A stretch of DNA of 64,000 nt from Pseudonocardia parietis (GTDB taxonomy: Bacteria > Actinomycetota > Actinomycetes > Mycobacteriales > Pseudonocardiaceae): assembly GCF_017876315.1 (NCBI RefSeq), contig NZ_JAGINU010000001.1, positions 1,736,001-1,800,000 of the forward strand, written 5' to 3'. This document shows, in pieces, positions 43,601 to 52,326 of this stretch. Every line of letters begins with the position of its first letter. The stretch's first letter is position 1. A model generated the notes under the pieces. It worked only from the letters and a program-made list of their open reading frames with translations. It did no database searches and was not told the DNA's origin. The translations under genes and the position numbers were made by a program.

Positions 43601-44815
43601 GTGGAACTGCTGGAGAACCCGATCCGGACCTACGCCTGGGGGTCGCGGACGGTGATCGCCGACCTGCTCGGCGAGCCCGTTCCGTCACCGCACCCGCAGG
43701 CGGAGATGTGGCTGGGCGCGCACCCGGCGGCGCCGTCGACGGTGTCCGCCGCCGAGGGGCGGCGTCCGCTCACCGAGCTCATCGCCGAGGACCCGGCCGG
43801 CGCGCTCGGCACCGGCCGGGACCGCTGGGACGGCCGGCTTCCGTTCCTGCTGAAGGTCCTCGCCGCCGACGAGCCGCTGTCCCTGCAGGCGCACCCGAGC
43901 CTGAACCAGGCACGTGAGGGCTGGGCCCGGGAGAACGCGGCCGGGATCGCGGTGGACGCCCCGGACCGCAACTACCGCGACGCCAACCACAAGCCCGAGC
44001 TGATCTGTGCGCTCACCGACCTCGTCGCGCTCGTCGGGTTCCGCGAGCCGGCCGGCACCGTCGAGCTGCTCCGCGAGCTCGACGTGCCGGAGCTGGTGTC
44101 CTACACCGAACTGCTCGCGGGCGAGCCCGGCCCGGACGGCCTGCGTGCGCTGTTCACCACCTGGATCACGCTGCCGCAGTCGGTGCTGGACGGCCTGATC
44201 CCGGCCCTGCAGGGGGGCGCGGTCCGGTTGCTCGAGCGCGGCTCGCAGCGCTGGACCGGCGAGGCCAAGATGGTCCTCGACCTGTCCGAGCGCTACCCCG
44301 ATGACGCGGGCGTGCTCGCGGCCCTGCTGCTCAACCGGATCAACCTGGCACCCGGTGACGCGCTCTACCTGCCGGCCGGGAACCTGCACGCGTACCTGTC
44401 CGGGGCCGGCATCGAGCTGATGGCGAACTCGGACAACGTGCTGCGCGGTGGGTTGACGCCGAAGCACGTCGACGTCCCGGAGCTGCTGCGGGTCCTGGAC
44501 TTCGCCACCCCGCCGCCGCCCGTCCGGCGCCCGGCCGCGGAGCAGGCCGCCGACGGCTGGCACCGCTACGACGTGCCGGTCGAGGAGTTCCTGCTGCGGC
44601 GCGCCGACACCGACGGCCGGGACAAGCTGGACGTCCCCGGCACCGGCGCCCGGATCCTGCTGTGCACCTCGGGGAGCGCCGCGGTGGAGGCGCAGGGCAC
44701 CACGGTGGAGCTGCCACGGGGCGGGGCCGTGTTCCTGGCCGCGGCCGACGCCGGCGCGGTGCTGACCACCGGCGACGACGGCGCCACGGTGTTCCTGGCG
44801 GGCGACGCGCTCTGA
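43601..44815 (+). CDS. manA: mannose-6-phosphate isomerase, class I
   Basis: 404 residues from GTG 43601 with GGGAGA upstream. Zinc-cupin motifs: 'NPIRTYAWGSRTVIADLLG', 'ADEPLSLQAHPSLNQA', 'DANHKPELICALTDLVALVG', 'LPAGNLHAYLSGAGIELMAN', 'GLTPKHVDVPELLRVLDF'. It converts fructose-6-P to mannose-6-P, the entry into GDP-mannose. Last gene of the manB cluster. IS110-type DNA begins a short way downstream. Confidence 0.95.
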   Translation: MELLENPIRTYAWGSRTVIADLLGEPVPSPHPQAEMWLGAHPAAPSTVSAAEGRRPLTELIAEDPAGALGTGRDRWDGRLPFLLKVLAADEPLSLQAHPSLNQAREGWARENAAGIAVDAPDRNYRDANHKPELICALTDLVALVGFREPAGTVELLRELDVPELVSYTELLAGEPGPDGLRALFTTWITLPQSVLDGLIPALQGGAVRLLERGSQRWTGEAKMVLDLSERYPDDAGVLAALLLNRINLAPGDALYLPAGNLHAYLSGAGIELMANSDNVLRGGLTPKHVDVPELLRVLDFATPPPPVRRPAAEQAADGWHRYDVPVEEFLLRRADTDGRDKLDVPGTGARILLCTSGSAAVEAQGTTVELPRGGAVFLAAADAGAVLTTGDDGATVFLAGDAL

Positions 44816-45101
44816 GACATCCCAGGCCGTCCCGTCGTCAAGATCGGTTGGTTGATTGCTCGTAGGTGCTGGTCGGCGGCCCGGCCCGTCGGGCGGGCTG
44901 GCTGCGCCTGCCCGTCAGGGCCTGCCCGTAGGGCTCGTGGAGGCTCACAGGTCCAGGACAGCCCGAAGGGCTGTCGCGTCAGCGACGCCGAAGGCGCCCT
45001 TTGAGGTGTGAGGGACGAGCCCGCACAATCCGGGCTGCCGAGCAGCGCCGGACCGGCGGCCGCGACCTCAAGCCGCCTGATGTGGACTTGGCGGTTGTGG
45101 T
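44816..45101. other. hairpin-rich end of the first IS110-type element
   Basis: 286 bases between manA and the transposase stop with no gene. It is packed with short stems: GACAGCCC-GAA-GGGCTGTC (44957-44975), GCGTC-AGC-GACGC (44976-44988), AGCCCG-N7-CGGGCT further on, and repeated GCCCGTCGGGC/GCCCGTCAGGGC/GCCCGTAGGGC motifs (about 44886-44936). The left edge carries CAAGATC (44839-44845), which recurs at 46608-46614 on the far side of the transposase. Confidence 0.55.
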
Positions 45102-46614
45102 TCACGCCGCGTCAGCGGCGGCGGGTGGTGCCGGTTCGAGTCGGTGGCCCCAGGCGGTGGTCTCGTCGTAGAGCGACCCGCTCTTGAGGCAGCCGTGCAG
45201 GATCCCGACCAGCCGATTCGCTAGCTGGCGTAGCGCGGCCCGGTGTCCGAGCCCGCGAGCTCGCTGCAGGTCGTAGTAGGCCCGCGCCCCGGGCGAGCCG
45301 ACCAACGCACCCTGGGCTTGCCGTCCGAGAGCGTCGACGAGTCGCTCGTTGTGCACGTAGCGGGCGTGCACCGACGTCTTCTTTCCGGACTGGCGGGTGA
45401 TCGGGCTGGTCGCCGCGTAGTTCTTGCGCGAACTTGCGCTCGCGTAGCGGCCGGGATCGTCGCCGAACTCGGCCAGCACCCGCGCGGCCACGACTGGTCC
45501 GAGACCGGGCTGGCTACGGTAGATCGCCGCATCCGGGTGCCGCTCGAACTCAGCGCTCAGCTGCTGCTCCAGCGTGGTGATCTCACTGCTCAGGGCCGCA
45601 ATGACGGCAGTCAGCGAGCGGGTCGCGGCGGCGAACCCGGCGGTGACCGGCTCGGAGCGGGTCAAGCACGGCCGACGCAGCGCGGCCGCTACCGCGGCAG
45701 CCTTGTCTTCGATCCCGCGCCGCCGGGCCCGGCGCATCGCCGCCCCGATCTGGGCGCGGGTCAACCGGGCCGCCGCGGCTGGGTCGGGTGCCTTGGCCAG
45801 CAGCTCGACCGTGTCGGCCCGGGTGAGATCGTCGAAGGCGTCCAGCGCGGCCGGGAAGTACTCCAGCAGCGTCTGGCGCAGCCGCAGCACCTGACGGGTG
45901 CGATCGCGGATCAGCCGCTGGTGCGCCCGGGACAAGACCTTGATCCCGGCTGCCCGCTCAGAGTCCCCGGCGATTGGACGCAACTGGTGGCCGTCGGTGC
46001 GGACCATGTCCGCCAGCGAGTGCGCGTCCGCGGCGTCGCTCTTGGCACCGGCGTTGGAGTGCCGCTCCCGATAGCGGGCGACCTGGCGCGGATTGATCGG
46101 GAACACCCGATACCCCGCCGCGACCAGCGCCTGCACCCACGGACCACGCTCGGTCTCGATCCCCACCCACACCCGAGCAGCCGCGTCGTCCTCGTCCTCG
46201 GGCTCGGTGCCGAGCTCGGGGTCGGTGTCCGGCAGGTGCGCGGCGATCAGCTCGTGCAGCCGGGCGACGCCGGCCAGGCCCTCCGGCAGCCGGGCCGCGG
46301 CCAGCCGCTTGCCGGACCCGTCCTGGACCTCCACGTCGTGGTGGTCCTCGGCCCAGTCGTCCCCCACGAACAGCACGTTGATGTCCCTCACCCTCACCGA
46401 TCGACAACGGGAGTAGCCGCGAGAGGAACGCCGGCGGCCTAATGGATCAGTGCTCACGCCACGCCGTGGCGGGCACGCCATCCCATCAGCGGTCTCTGTC
46501 CTCCCGCCCACCGGCCGGGGCACGGTCTCAGAGAAGAGATCCCTCACGGGCCTCAGGCTCAACAAGTGCTCACCGGACCGGCGGCTACGGACGCCGACCC
46601 TCCCAACCAAGATC
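44839..46614 (-). mobile_element. IS110-family insertion element (tentative limits)
   Basis: The limits are the direct repeat CAAGATC at 44839-44845 and 46608-46614, about 1.76 kb apart, which is a believable size for an IS110-family element carrying one transposase and non-coding ends of roughly 255 and 210 bases. IS110 elements have no terminal inverted repeats and recombine at short core sequences, so short direct repeats are all that can be expected. The limits are inference; only the transposase is certain. Confidence 0.5.
45102..46397 (-). CDS. IS110-family transposase (DEDD recombinase)
   Basis: 431 residues from GTG 46397 (GTG 46391 possible). N-terminal RuvC-like DEDD domain ('LFVGDDWAEDHHDVEVQDGS', 'AARVWVGIETERGPWVQALV', 'SNAGAKSDAADAHSLADMV'), a coiled middle part, and a C-terminal Tnp_20 domain with 'IYRSQPGLGPVVAARVLAEF' and 'YAATSPITRQSGKK' containing the likely catalytic Ser. 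It appears complete. It sits between manA and ald, breaking the mycobacterial gene order. Confidence 0.92.
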   Translation of the reverse strand: MRVRDINVLFVGDDWAEDHHDVEVQDGSGKRLAAARLPEGLAGVARLHELIAAHLPDTDPELGTEPEDEDDAAARVWVGIETERGPWVQALVAAGYRVFPINPRQVARYRERHSNAGAKSDAADAHSLADMVRTDGHQLRPIAGDSERAAGIKVLSRAHQRLIRDRTRQVLRLRQTLLEYFPAALDAFDDLTRADTVELLAKAPDPAAAARLTRAQIGAAMRRARRRGIEDKAAAVAAALRRPCLTRSEPVTAGFAAATRSLTAVIAALSSEITTLEQQLSAEFERHPDAAIYRSQPGLGPVVAARVLAEFGDDPGRYASASSRKNYAATSPITRQSGKKTSVHARYVHNERLVDALGRQAQGALVGSPGARAYYDLQRARGLGHRAALRQLANRLVGILHGCLKSGSLYDETTAWGHRLEPAPPAAADAA

Positions 46615-46715
46615 AGGTGGCGACGGCGGGCCCCCATTAGGCTCCTCGTCCCTCGAGTTGGCAGCCCGCGCGCCCTTCTCCACCATGGGACGCCCACCGA
46701 GACGAGGAGGCCGGC
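46398..46715. other. region between IS110 transposase and ald
   Basis: 318 bases. The part next to the transposase (to about 46608) is its 5' non-coding end and holds the hairpin GCCAC-GCC-GTGGC (46458-46470). The part next to ald has a -10-like TAGGCT (46638-46643) and an ordinary ribosome-binding site GAGGAGG just before the ald ATG, so ald has a leader of roughly 65 bases, unlike many genes in the window. Confidence 0.5.
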
Positions 46716-47816
46716 ATGCGCATCGCGGTGCCGAAGGAGATCAAGGACAGCGAGTTCCGGGTCGCCCTGACCCCGGCCGGGGTGCACGAACTCGTCCGGC
46801 GCGGGCACCACGTCGTCGTCGAGCACGACGCGGGTGCCGGCTCGGCGATCTCCGACGCCGACTACAAGAGCGCGGGTGCCGAGATCCTCTCCGGTTCCGC
46901 TGAGGTCTGGGCATCCGCCGAGCTGCTGCTCAAGGTCAAGGAGCCGATCGGGCCCGAGTACGGCCTCCTGCGCGAGGACCTGACGCTGTTCACGTTCCTG
47001 CACCTGGCCGCGTCCCAGGAGTGCACCGACGCGCTGCTGTCGTCGGGCGTCACCTCGATCGCCTACGAGACGGTGCGCACCGCCGACGGCCGGCTGCCGT
47101 TGCTCGCACCGATGAGCGAGGTCGCGGGCCGGCTCGCGCCGCAGGCCGGTGCCTACCACCTGATGCGCTCGGCCGGCGGCCGCGGCGTGCTCATGGGCGG
47201 GGTGCCCGGTGCCCCGGGCGCCGACGTCGTCGTGCTGGGTGCCGGTGTCGCCGGCGCGAACGCGGTCGCCATCGCGGCGGGCATGCACGCCCGGGTCACC
47301 GTGCTGGACATCGACGTGGACAAGCTCCGGGCGATCGACGAGCGCTTCGCGGGCCGGGTCCGCACCGTGTACTCCACGCAGCTGGCCGTCGAGGAGGCCG
47401 TGACGAACGCCGACCTGGTCATCGGGGCCGTCCTGGTCCCGGGTGCCAAGGCCCCGACCCTGGTCCCGAACGACCTCGTCGCGCAGATGCGTTCCGGCGC
47501 CGTGCTCGTCGACGTCGCGATCGACCAGGGTGGCTGCTTCGCCGACTCGCGGCCCACCACGCACGCCGAGCCGACCTACCCCGTGCACGACACGGTCTTC
47601 TACTGCGTCGCGAACATGCCGGGCGCGGTGCCGCACACCTCGACCCGGGCGCTGACGAGCGCGACCCTGCCCTACGTGCTCGAGCTGGCCGACCGGGGCC
47701 GGCAGGCGGCGACCGATGCCGACCCGGCCCTCGCCGCAGGCCTGTCCACCCACCACGGCACGCTGCTGTCCGCGGAGGTCGCCGCGGCGCACGGTCTGGA
47801 GTCCGGCACGGAGTGA
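46716..47816 (+). CDS. ald: alanine dehydrogenase
   Basis: 366 residues. 'MRIAVPKEIKDSEFRVALTP' start, substrate Lys in 'AELLLKVKEPIGPE', catalytic His in 'LTLFTFLHLAASQ', NAD-binding 'VVLGAGVAGANAVAIAAGMH', and 'LVDVAIDQGGCFADSRPTTH'. It interconverts L-alanine and pyruvate with NADH. In mycobacteria ald lies elsewhere, so its place here next to an IS110 element marks a local rearrangement. Its promoter region directly borders the mobile element. Confidence 0.95.
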   Translation: MRIAVPKEIKDSEFRVALTPAGVHELVRRGHHVVVEHDAGAGSAISDADYKSAGAEILSGSAEVWASAELLLKVKEPIGPEYGLLREDLTLFTFLHLAASQECTDALLSSGVTSIAYETVRTADGRLPLLAPMSEVAGRLAPQAGAYHLMRSAGGRGVLMGGVPGAPGADVVVLGAGVAGANAVAIAAGMHARVTVLDIDVDKLRAIDERFAGRVRTVYSTQLAVEEAVTNADLVIGAVLVPGAKAPTLVPNDLVAQMRSGAVLVDVAIDQGGCFADSRPTTHAEPTYPVHDTVFYCVANMPGAVPHTSTRALTSATLPYVLELADRGRQAATDADPALAAGLSTHHGTLLSAEVAAAHGLESGTE

Positions 47817-47931
47817 TCCGTCCGGTCGATCAACGGCACCCGTTCGGCGCAATTCGGACATTTTCCCTGCGCAATCTTATTGTGATGTCAAATCTCTCCC
47901 CGGTCACGTGACGCTGGCCGCGCCGCAGTCG

Positions 47932-47937
47932 TAGCTT
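47932..47937 (+). promoter_or_regulatory. -10 element (TAGCTT) of the amino-acid permease
   Basis: TAGCTT ends 8 bases before the ATG at 47946. The DNA just upstream (about 47850-47895) is unusually AT-rich for this genome and may hold further control sites. Confidence 0.45.
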
Positions 47938-47945
47938 CACTGCCC

Positions 47946-49439
47946 ATGACGGTCACGAGCCGTGGTGCCGGGTTGTTCCGCACCAAGACGGTCGAGCAAG
48001 CGATCAAGGACACCGAAGAACCGGATTTCCAGCTCAGAAAGGCCCTCGGGCCCGTCCAGCTCACGGTCATGGGCATCGGGGTGCTGATCGGGACGGGTGT
48101 CTTCGTGCTGGCGGGCGAGGCCGCCGCGCTCTACTCGGGCCCGGCGGTGTCGCTGTCGTTCCTGATCAGCGGCATCGTCTGCGCCCTGGCCGCGCTCTGC
48201 TACGCAGAGTTCGCATCGACCGTTCCGGTCGCGGGCAGCGCGTACACGTTCTCCTACGCCTCGATGGGCGAGTTCATCGCCTGGATGATCGGCTGGGACC
48301 TGATCCTGGAGTTCACGCTCGGCGCCGCGACCGTGGCGAAGGGCTGGAGCGGCTACTTCGACAGCGTCGCAGGCGGACTCGGGCTCGTGGTCCCGGAGGC
48401 GGTCTCCGGTGGCCCGGGCAGCGGCGGTGTCATCGACCTGCCCGCGGTGTTCGTCTCGCTGCTGATGATGGTCGTGCTGATCATCGGCATCCGGCTCAGT
48501 GCCTGGGTGAACGCCTCGATCACCACGCTGAAGCTGGTGATCGTCGCCGGCATCATCGGGATCGGCGTGTTCTACGTCAGCGGTGAGAACTGGTCGCCGT
48601 TCATCCCGCCGTCGCAGCCGGCCGACTACGAGAGCGCGGTCGGCGGCCAGCCGCTGCTGCTGCAGATCTTCGGCATCGACAGCGGGTTCGGGCTCACCGG
48701 CGTGTTCACCGGTGCGGCGATCGTGTTCTTCGCCTACCTGGGCTTCGACATCGTCGCGACCCTGTCCGAAGAGGTGAAGAACCCGCAGCGCACGATGCCG
48801 ATCGGGATCCTGGCCTCGCTGGCGATCGCGACCGTCCTCTACATCATCGTGTCGCTGATCTACACCGGGATCCTGCCGTACGAGCAGCTCGGCGTGGAGG
48901 CTCCGGCGGCCGCCGCGATGGCCGCCACCGGCATCCCGGCGGCGGAGCTCATCATCTCGGCCGGCATCCTGATCGGCCTCACCGTCGTGATCATGACGCT
49001 GATGCTGGGCCAGACCCGGGTGGCGTTCGCGATGAGCCGCGACCACCTGCTGCCCCCGACCCTGGGCAAGGTCCACCCGAAGTTCCGCACGCCGTACAAG
49101 CTGACGATCATCACCGGTGTGGTGGCCGCCGGGCTGAGCGGCTTCCTGGAGCTGACCGAGCTCGCGAACCTGGTGAACATCGGCACGCTCGCCGCGTTCG
49201 TGCTCGTCTCGATCGGTGTCATCGTGCTGCGCCGGACCCGCCCGGACCTCAAGCGCACCTTCCGGGTGCCGCTGATGCCGGTGCTGCCGATCGTCTCGGC
49301 GATCCTGTGCTTCGCGGTGGCGCTGTTCCTGCCGGGCAGCACGTGGCTCCGGTTCATCGCCTGGATGATCCTGGGCACCGTCGTCTACTACTTCTACGGG
49401 CGCAAGCACAGCCGGCTGGTGACCGGCGAGAAGGCCTGA
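47946..49439 (+). CDS. APC-superfamily cationic amino-acid transporter
   Basis: 497 residues with about 12-14 hydrophobic segments. CAT-type start: 'RTKTVEQAIKDTEEPDFQLR', then 'LGPVQLTVMGIGVLIGTGVF', 'SFLISGIVCALAALCYAEFA', 'FFAYLGFDIVATLSEEVKNP' and 'GQTRVAFAMSRDHLLPPTLG'. Similar proteins move arginine, lysine or other amino acids. Synteny with Rv3253c. A perfect 12-bp hairpin follows the stop. Confidence 0.92.
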   Translation: MTVTSRGAGLFRTKTVEQAIKDTEEPDFQLRKALGPVQLTVMGIGVLIGTGVFVLAGEAAALYSGPAVSLSFLISGIVCALAALCYAEFASTVPVAGSAYTFSYASMGEFIAWMIGWDLILEFTLGAATVAKGWSGYFDSVAGGLGLVVPEAVSGGPGSGGVIDLPAVFVSLLMMVVLIIGIRLSAWVNASITTLKLVIVAGIIGIGVFYVSGENWSPFIPPSQPADYESAVGGQPLLLQIFGIDSGFGLTGVFTGAAIVFFAYLGFDIVATLSEEVKNPQRTMPIGILASLAIATVLYIIVSLIYTGILPYEQLGVEAPAAAAMAATGIPAAELIISAGILIGLTVVIMTLMLGQTRVAFAMSRDHLLPPTLGKVHPKFRTPYKLTIITGVVAAGLSGFLELTELANLVNIGTLAAFVLVSIGVIVLRRTRPDLKRTFRVPLMPVLPIVSAILCFAVALFLPGSTWLRFIAWMILGTVVYYFYGRKHSRLVTGEKA

Positions 49440-49459
49440 CCCGCACCCTCCCACCGGCG

Positions 49460-49498
49460 ACGACGGCGGCGGCCCGAAACCCGGGGCGCCGCCGTCGT
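49460..49498 (+). terminator. terminator after the amino-acid permease
   Basis: ACGACGGCGGCG (49460-49471) pairs perfectly with CGCCGCCGTCGT (49487-49498) around a 15-base loop. It begins 20 bases after the stop codon. No U-tract. Confidence 0.7.
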
Positions 49499-49546
49499 GC
49501 TGTCCGGCCGGAGCCGAGAGGCAAGCCCGTGACCGGTCCGTGCCCC

Positions 49547-49576
49547 TATCGTGGTCGCATCAGTCCGATTCGGACT
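49547..49576 (+). promoter_or_regulatory. P450 promoter with palindrome at the start of transcription
   Basis: TATCGT (49547-49552) is a good -10 and would start transcription near 49559. Directly after is AGTCCG-ATT-CGGACT (49562-49576), a perfect 6-bp palindrome in the usual place for a repressor site. Confidence 0.45.
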
Positions 49577-49601
49577 CCCACCACGGCCATGGAGGCACCT
49601 G

Positions 49602-50804
49602 TTGCCGACGATCCCGGTCAGCGACGTCGATCTGTACACCGACGAGGCACGCACCGACCCCTACGCGATCTACGCCGAGCTGCGCGACCTGGGACCGGTG
49701 GTGCACCTGTCCCGGCACGATCTCTACGCCCTGCCGCGCTACGACGAGGTGCGCGCCGCGCTGAGCGACTGGCGCACGTTCTCCTCCGCCCGCGGGGTGT
49801 TCGTCGATCCGGCGATGAACGCCCAGCTCGAAGGCATCACGCTGTGCAGCGACCCGCCCGAGCACACGGCGATGCGTTCGGTCCTGGGGCGCCCCCTGCG
49901 GGCGGACCGGATGCGCGAGATCACGCCGCGGATCGAGGCGGAGGCCGAACGCGTCGTCACCGAGCTCGTCGAGCGGGGCCGGTTCGAGGTCGTCACCGAG
50001 CTGGCCGAGCACCTGCCGATGACGGTCGTCTCCGATCTGGTCGGGCTCCCCGACCACGGCCGGGCGAAGATGCTCGAGTGGGCCGAGGCCATCTGGGACG
50101 TCCAGGGGCCTGCCGACGAACGGGCGGCGGCCGCGGGACCCGCGGTCGCGGAGTTCCTCGCGTTCGCCGAGCACGACGCCGTCCCCGGCGCGCTGCGTCC
50201 CGACGGCTGGGCCGCGCACCTCTACCAGGCCGCTGACCGGGGCGAGATCTCCCACGGGCAGTGCCCGGCGATGATGCTCGACTACGTGACGCCGAGCCTG
50301 GACACCACCATCCTCGCGATCGCGAACGCGGTGTGGCAGTTCGCCTCCCACCCGCAGCAGTGGGACCTGTTGCGGGCCGACCGCTCGTTGATCCCGCACG
50401 CGATCAACGAGTCGCTGCGGCGCGACACTCCGGTGCCGCAGTTCAGCCGGGTCCTCACCGAGGACCACGAGATCGGCGGATTCTCCTTGGCCGCGGGTTC
50501 ACGGGTCGCGCTGCTCTACGGTTCGGCGAACCGCGACGAGCGGCACTACCCGGACCCGGACCGGTTCGACATCACCCGCCGGCCGTCCGACCACCTGGCG
50601 TTCGGGCGCGGTGAGCACGTGTGCGTCGGGATCCACCTGGCCCGGCTCGAGATGGGAACCCTGCTCGAGCGGCTCGCCGACCAGGTCGCCCGGTTCGACA
50701 CGGTGACGTCCCGACCTCTGATCAACAACGGCCTGCGGGGCCTGGCGCATCTCGAGGTCACGGTCGAGCGGGCGGGTGACGGCTCCCGCGGCAGCGCGGC
50801 GTGA
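49602..50804 (+). CDS. cytochrome P450
   Basis: 400 residues from TTG 49602, chosen because GGAGG lies 6 bases before it; an earlier GTG at 49551 overlaps the -10. Bacterial class I P450 marks: I-helix 'MLDYVTPSLDTTILAIANAV', ExxR in 'INESLRRDTPVPQFSRVL', and the heme-Cys loop 'LAFGRGEHVCVGIHLARLEM'. The usual A/G-G-x-D/E-T reads PSLDT here. No ferredoxin or reductase gene is adjacent. The substrate cannot be inferred. It stands alone between the permease and the MutL-like gene. Confidence 0.92.
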   Translation: MPTIPVSDVDLYTDEARTDPYAIYAELRDLGPVVHLSRHDLYALPRYDEVRAALSDWRTFSSARGVFVDPAMNAQLEGITLCSDPPEHTAMRSVLGRPLRADRMREITPRIEAEAERVVTELVERGRFEVVTELAEHLPMTVVSDLVGLPDHGRAKMLEWAEAIWDVQGPADERAAAAGPAVAEFLAFAEHDAVPGALRPDGWAAHLYQAADRGEISHGQCPAMMLDYVTPSLDTTILAIANAVWQFASHPQQWDLLRADRSLIPHAINESLRRDTPVPQFSRVLTEDHEIGGFSLAAGSRVALLYGSANRDERHYPDPDRFDITRRPSDHLAFGRGEHVCVGIHLARLEMGTLLERLADQVARFDTVTSRPLINNGLRGLAHLEVTVERAGDGSRGSAA

Positions 50805-50923
50805 TCAGGGCCTCGGCACGGAACGTCGGTGCGGGAGTCGCCGGATCCGGGTGTTCGCCGGCAACGCCGCCGGGGGCGCCCGAGTCGACGACTTTCGTGC
50901 CGGACGTTGCCTGATCGGGGCAC

Positions 50924-50929
50924 TAGGCT
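50924..50929 (+). promoter_or_regulatory. -10 element (TAGGCT) of the MutL-like gene
   Basis: TAGGCT ends 8 bases before the ATG at 50938 in the 133-base gap after the P450 gene. Confidence 0.45.
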
Positions 50930-50937
50930 CGCACCTC

Positions 50938-52269
50938 ATGACCGATCCGCGCTCCGGCGAGCCGGAGGACCCCGCCGCCGCGGTGGTCTGCCTGGACGTC
51001 GGGTCCTGCTGGACGAAGGCGGTGCTGGTGCAGCCCGACGGCACCCCCGCGGGGTTCGCCGAGCACCCGACGACCCCGGACCTGCTGGCCGGGGTCGACG
51101 CCGCGGTCGCCGCGGTCGCGGCCTCGGTCGGCCGGCCCACGGGTGGTCCGGCCCCGGACGTGCTGGCCTGCTCGTCGGCGGGCGGACCGTTGCGTCTCGC
51201 GGTGGTGGGTGCGGAGCGGCTCACCGCGACCGAGGCGGCGTACCGGGTGTGCCGCTCGGCGGGGGCCCGGGTGGTCGGCGTGCACGCCGGACCGCTGACC
51301 GACGACGGATTGCGCGACCTGGCCGGACAACGGCCCGGCGTCGTCCTGCTGCTCGGTGGTTCCGACGGCGACGACCCCGCCGTCCTGCTGCACAACGCGC
51401 GCCGGCTGGCCCGCTCGGGCGGTGACCGGCCGGTCCTGCTCGCGGTCGACGACGATGCCCGCGACGCCGCGCTCGGGCTGCTGCGGGCGGGCGGGCGCAC
51501 CGTGACGGCGTGTCCCAACGTGACACCGCGGGCCGGGGAGATCGTGCCCGGCCCGGTGCGGTCGGCCGTCGCCGAGCTCTACGCCCGCCAGGCCCTCGGG
51601 GCACACCCCGACGCCGGCCGGTTCGGCGAGCTCGCCCGCACCCGTACGCCGGTCGCGGTGGCCGCCGGGGCCGCGGCACTGGCCCGGTTGACCGGGTCCG
51701 GTGTGCTGGTGGTCGACGTCGGATCGGCGACGACCGACGTGCACTCGGCGAGCCCGGCCCGGGCCGGCGGCCCGGCCGTCGTGACCGTCGAAGGGGACCT
51801 CGGTGTCCGGGACGCCGCCGGCGGGGTCCTGATCGAGGCCCAGACCGAGGGGATCGTCGACCCGGTGGAGGCGGATCTGCTGGGGCCCGCGGTCGCGGCG
51901 CTCCAGGCGTCCGGACCCACCGTCCCCGTCGACCGCGGTGCGGCCGCGGAGGACCGGCGGCTCGCCGCGGTCGCGGCCGTGGTGGCGTTGCGCCGCCACC
52001 TTCGGCACACCGGCCGCCTCGACGGATCCGGGTGCGACGGTGAGATCGGTCTCGTCATCCTCACCGGCGGAGTCTTCCGGCAGCGGGACCCGGCCGGGCT
52101 CGCCGCCGTCGCCGGGACGGTGCGCCGCGACCCCGTGTTGATGAGCGCGCTCGCGCAGGTGGGCGTCCGGGTGGACAGCGAATCGGTGCTGGCACCGGCC
52201 GGCCTCCTCGCTGCGCACGGCCGGGACGAAGCCGCCCGTGCGCTGCTCGCCGAGCGCCTGCCGGGATGA
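50938..52269 (+). CDS. glutamate mutase MutL (GlmL)-family protein
   Basis: 443 residues. ASKHA-type ATPase fold: 'AAVVCLDVGSCWTKAVLVQP', 'VLACSSAGGPLRLAVVGAER', 'GVVLLLGGSDGDDPAVLLHN', 'GSGVLVVDVGSATTDVHSAS' and 'GLVILTGGVFRQRDPAGLAA'. MutL/GlmL proteins accompany adenosylcobalamin-dependent amino-acid mutases, where they reactivate the enzyme. No mutase subunits are seen in this window, so this is a stand-alone copy. Confidence 0.85.
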   Translation: MTDPRSGEPEDPAAAVVCLDVGSCWTKAVLVQPDGTPAGFAEHPTTPDLLAGVDAAVAAVAASVGRPTGGPAPDVLACSSAGGPLRLAVVGAERLTATEAAYRVCRSAGARVVGVHAGPLTDDGLRDLAGQRPGVVLLLGGSDGDDPAVLLHNARRLARSGGDRPVLLAVDDDARDAALGLLRAGGRTVTACPNVTPRAGEIVPGPVRSAVAELYARQALGAHPDAGRFGELARTRTPVAVAAGAAALARLTGSGVLVVDVGSATTDVHSASPARAGGPAVVTVEGDLGVRDAAGGVLIEAQTEGIVDPVEADLLGPAVAALQASGPTVPVDRGAAAEDRRLAAVAAVVALRRHLRHTGRLDGSGCDGEIGLVILTGGVFRQRDPAGLAAVAGTVRRDPVLMSALAQVGVRVDSESVLAPAGLLAAHGRDEAARALLAERLPG

Positions 52270-52279
52270 TCACGTCTGG

Positions 52280-52308
52280 TTGACACCCCCGGGTCCCCTG
52301 GGAACGAT
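52280..52308 (+). promoter_or_regulatory. sahH promoter
   Basis: Perfect TTGACA (52280-52285), 17-base spacer, AACGAT (52303-52308). The transcription start would be near 52315, about 12 bases before the riboswitch and about 250 before sahH. Confidence 0.6.
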
Positions 52309-52326
52309 GGATGCCGCGAGAGAGCC

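Noticed and set aside
45102..47861. 919-codon minus-strand frame covering the IS110 transposase and ald
   Set aside because: Only the part to 46397 is the transposase; the rest is antisense to ald.
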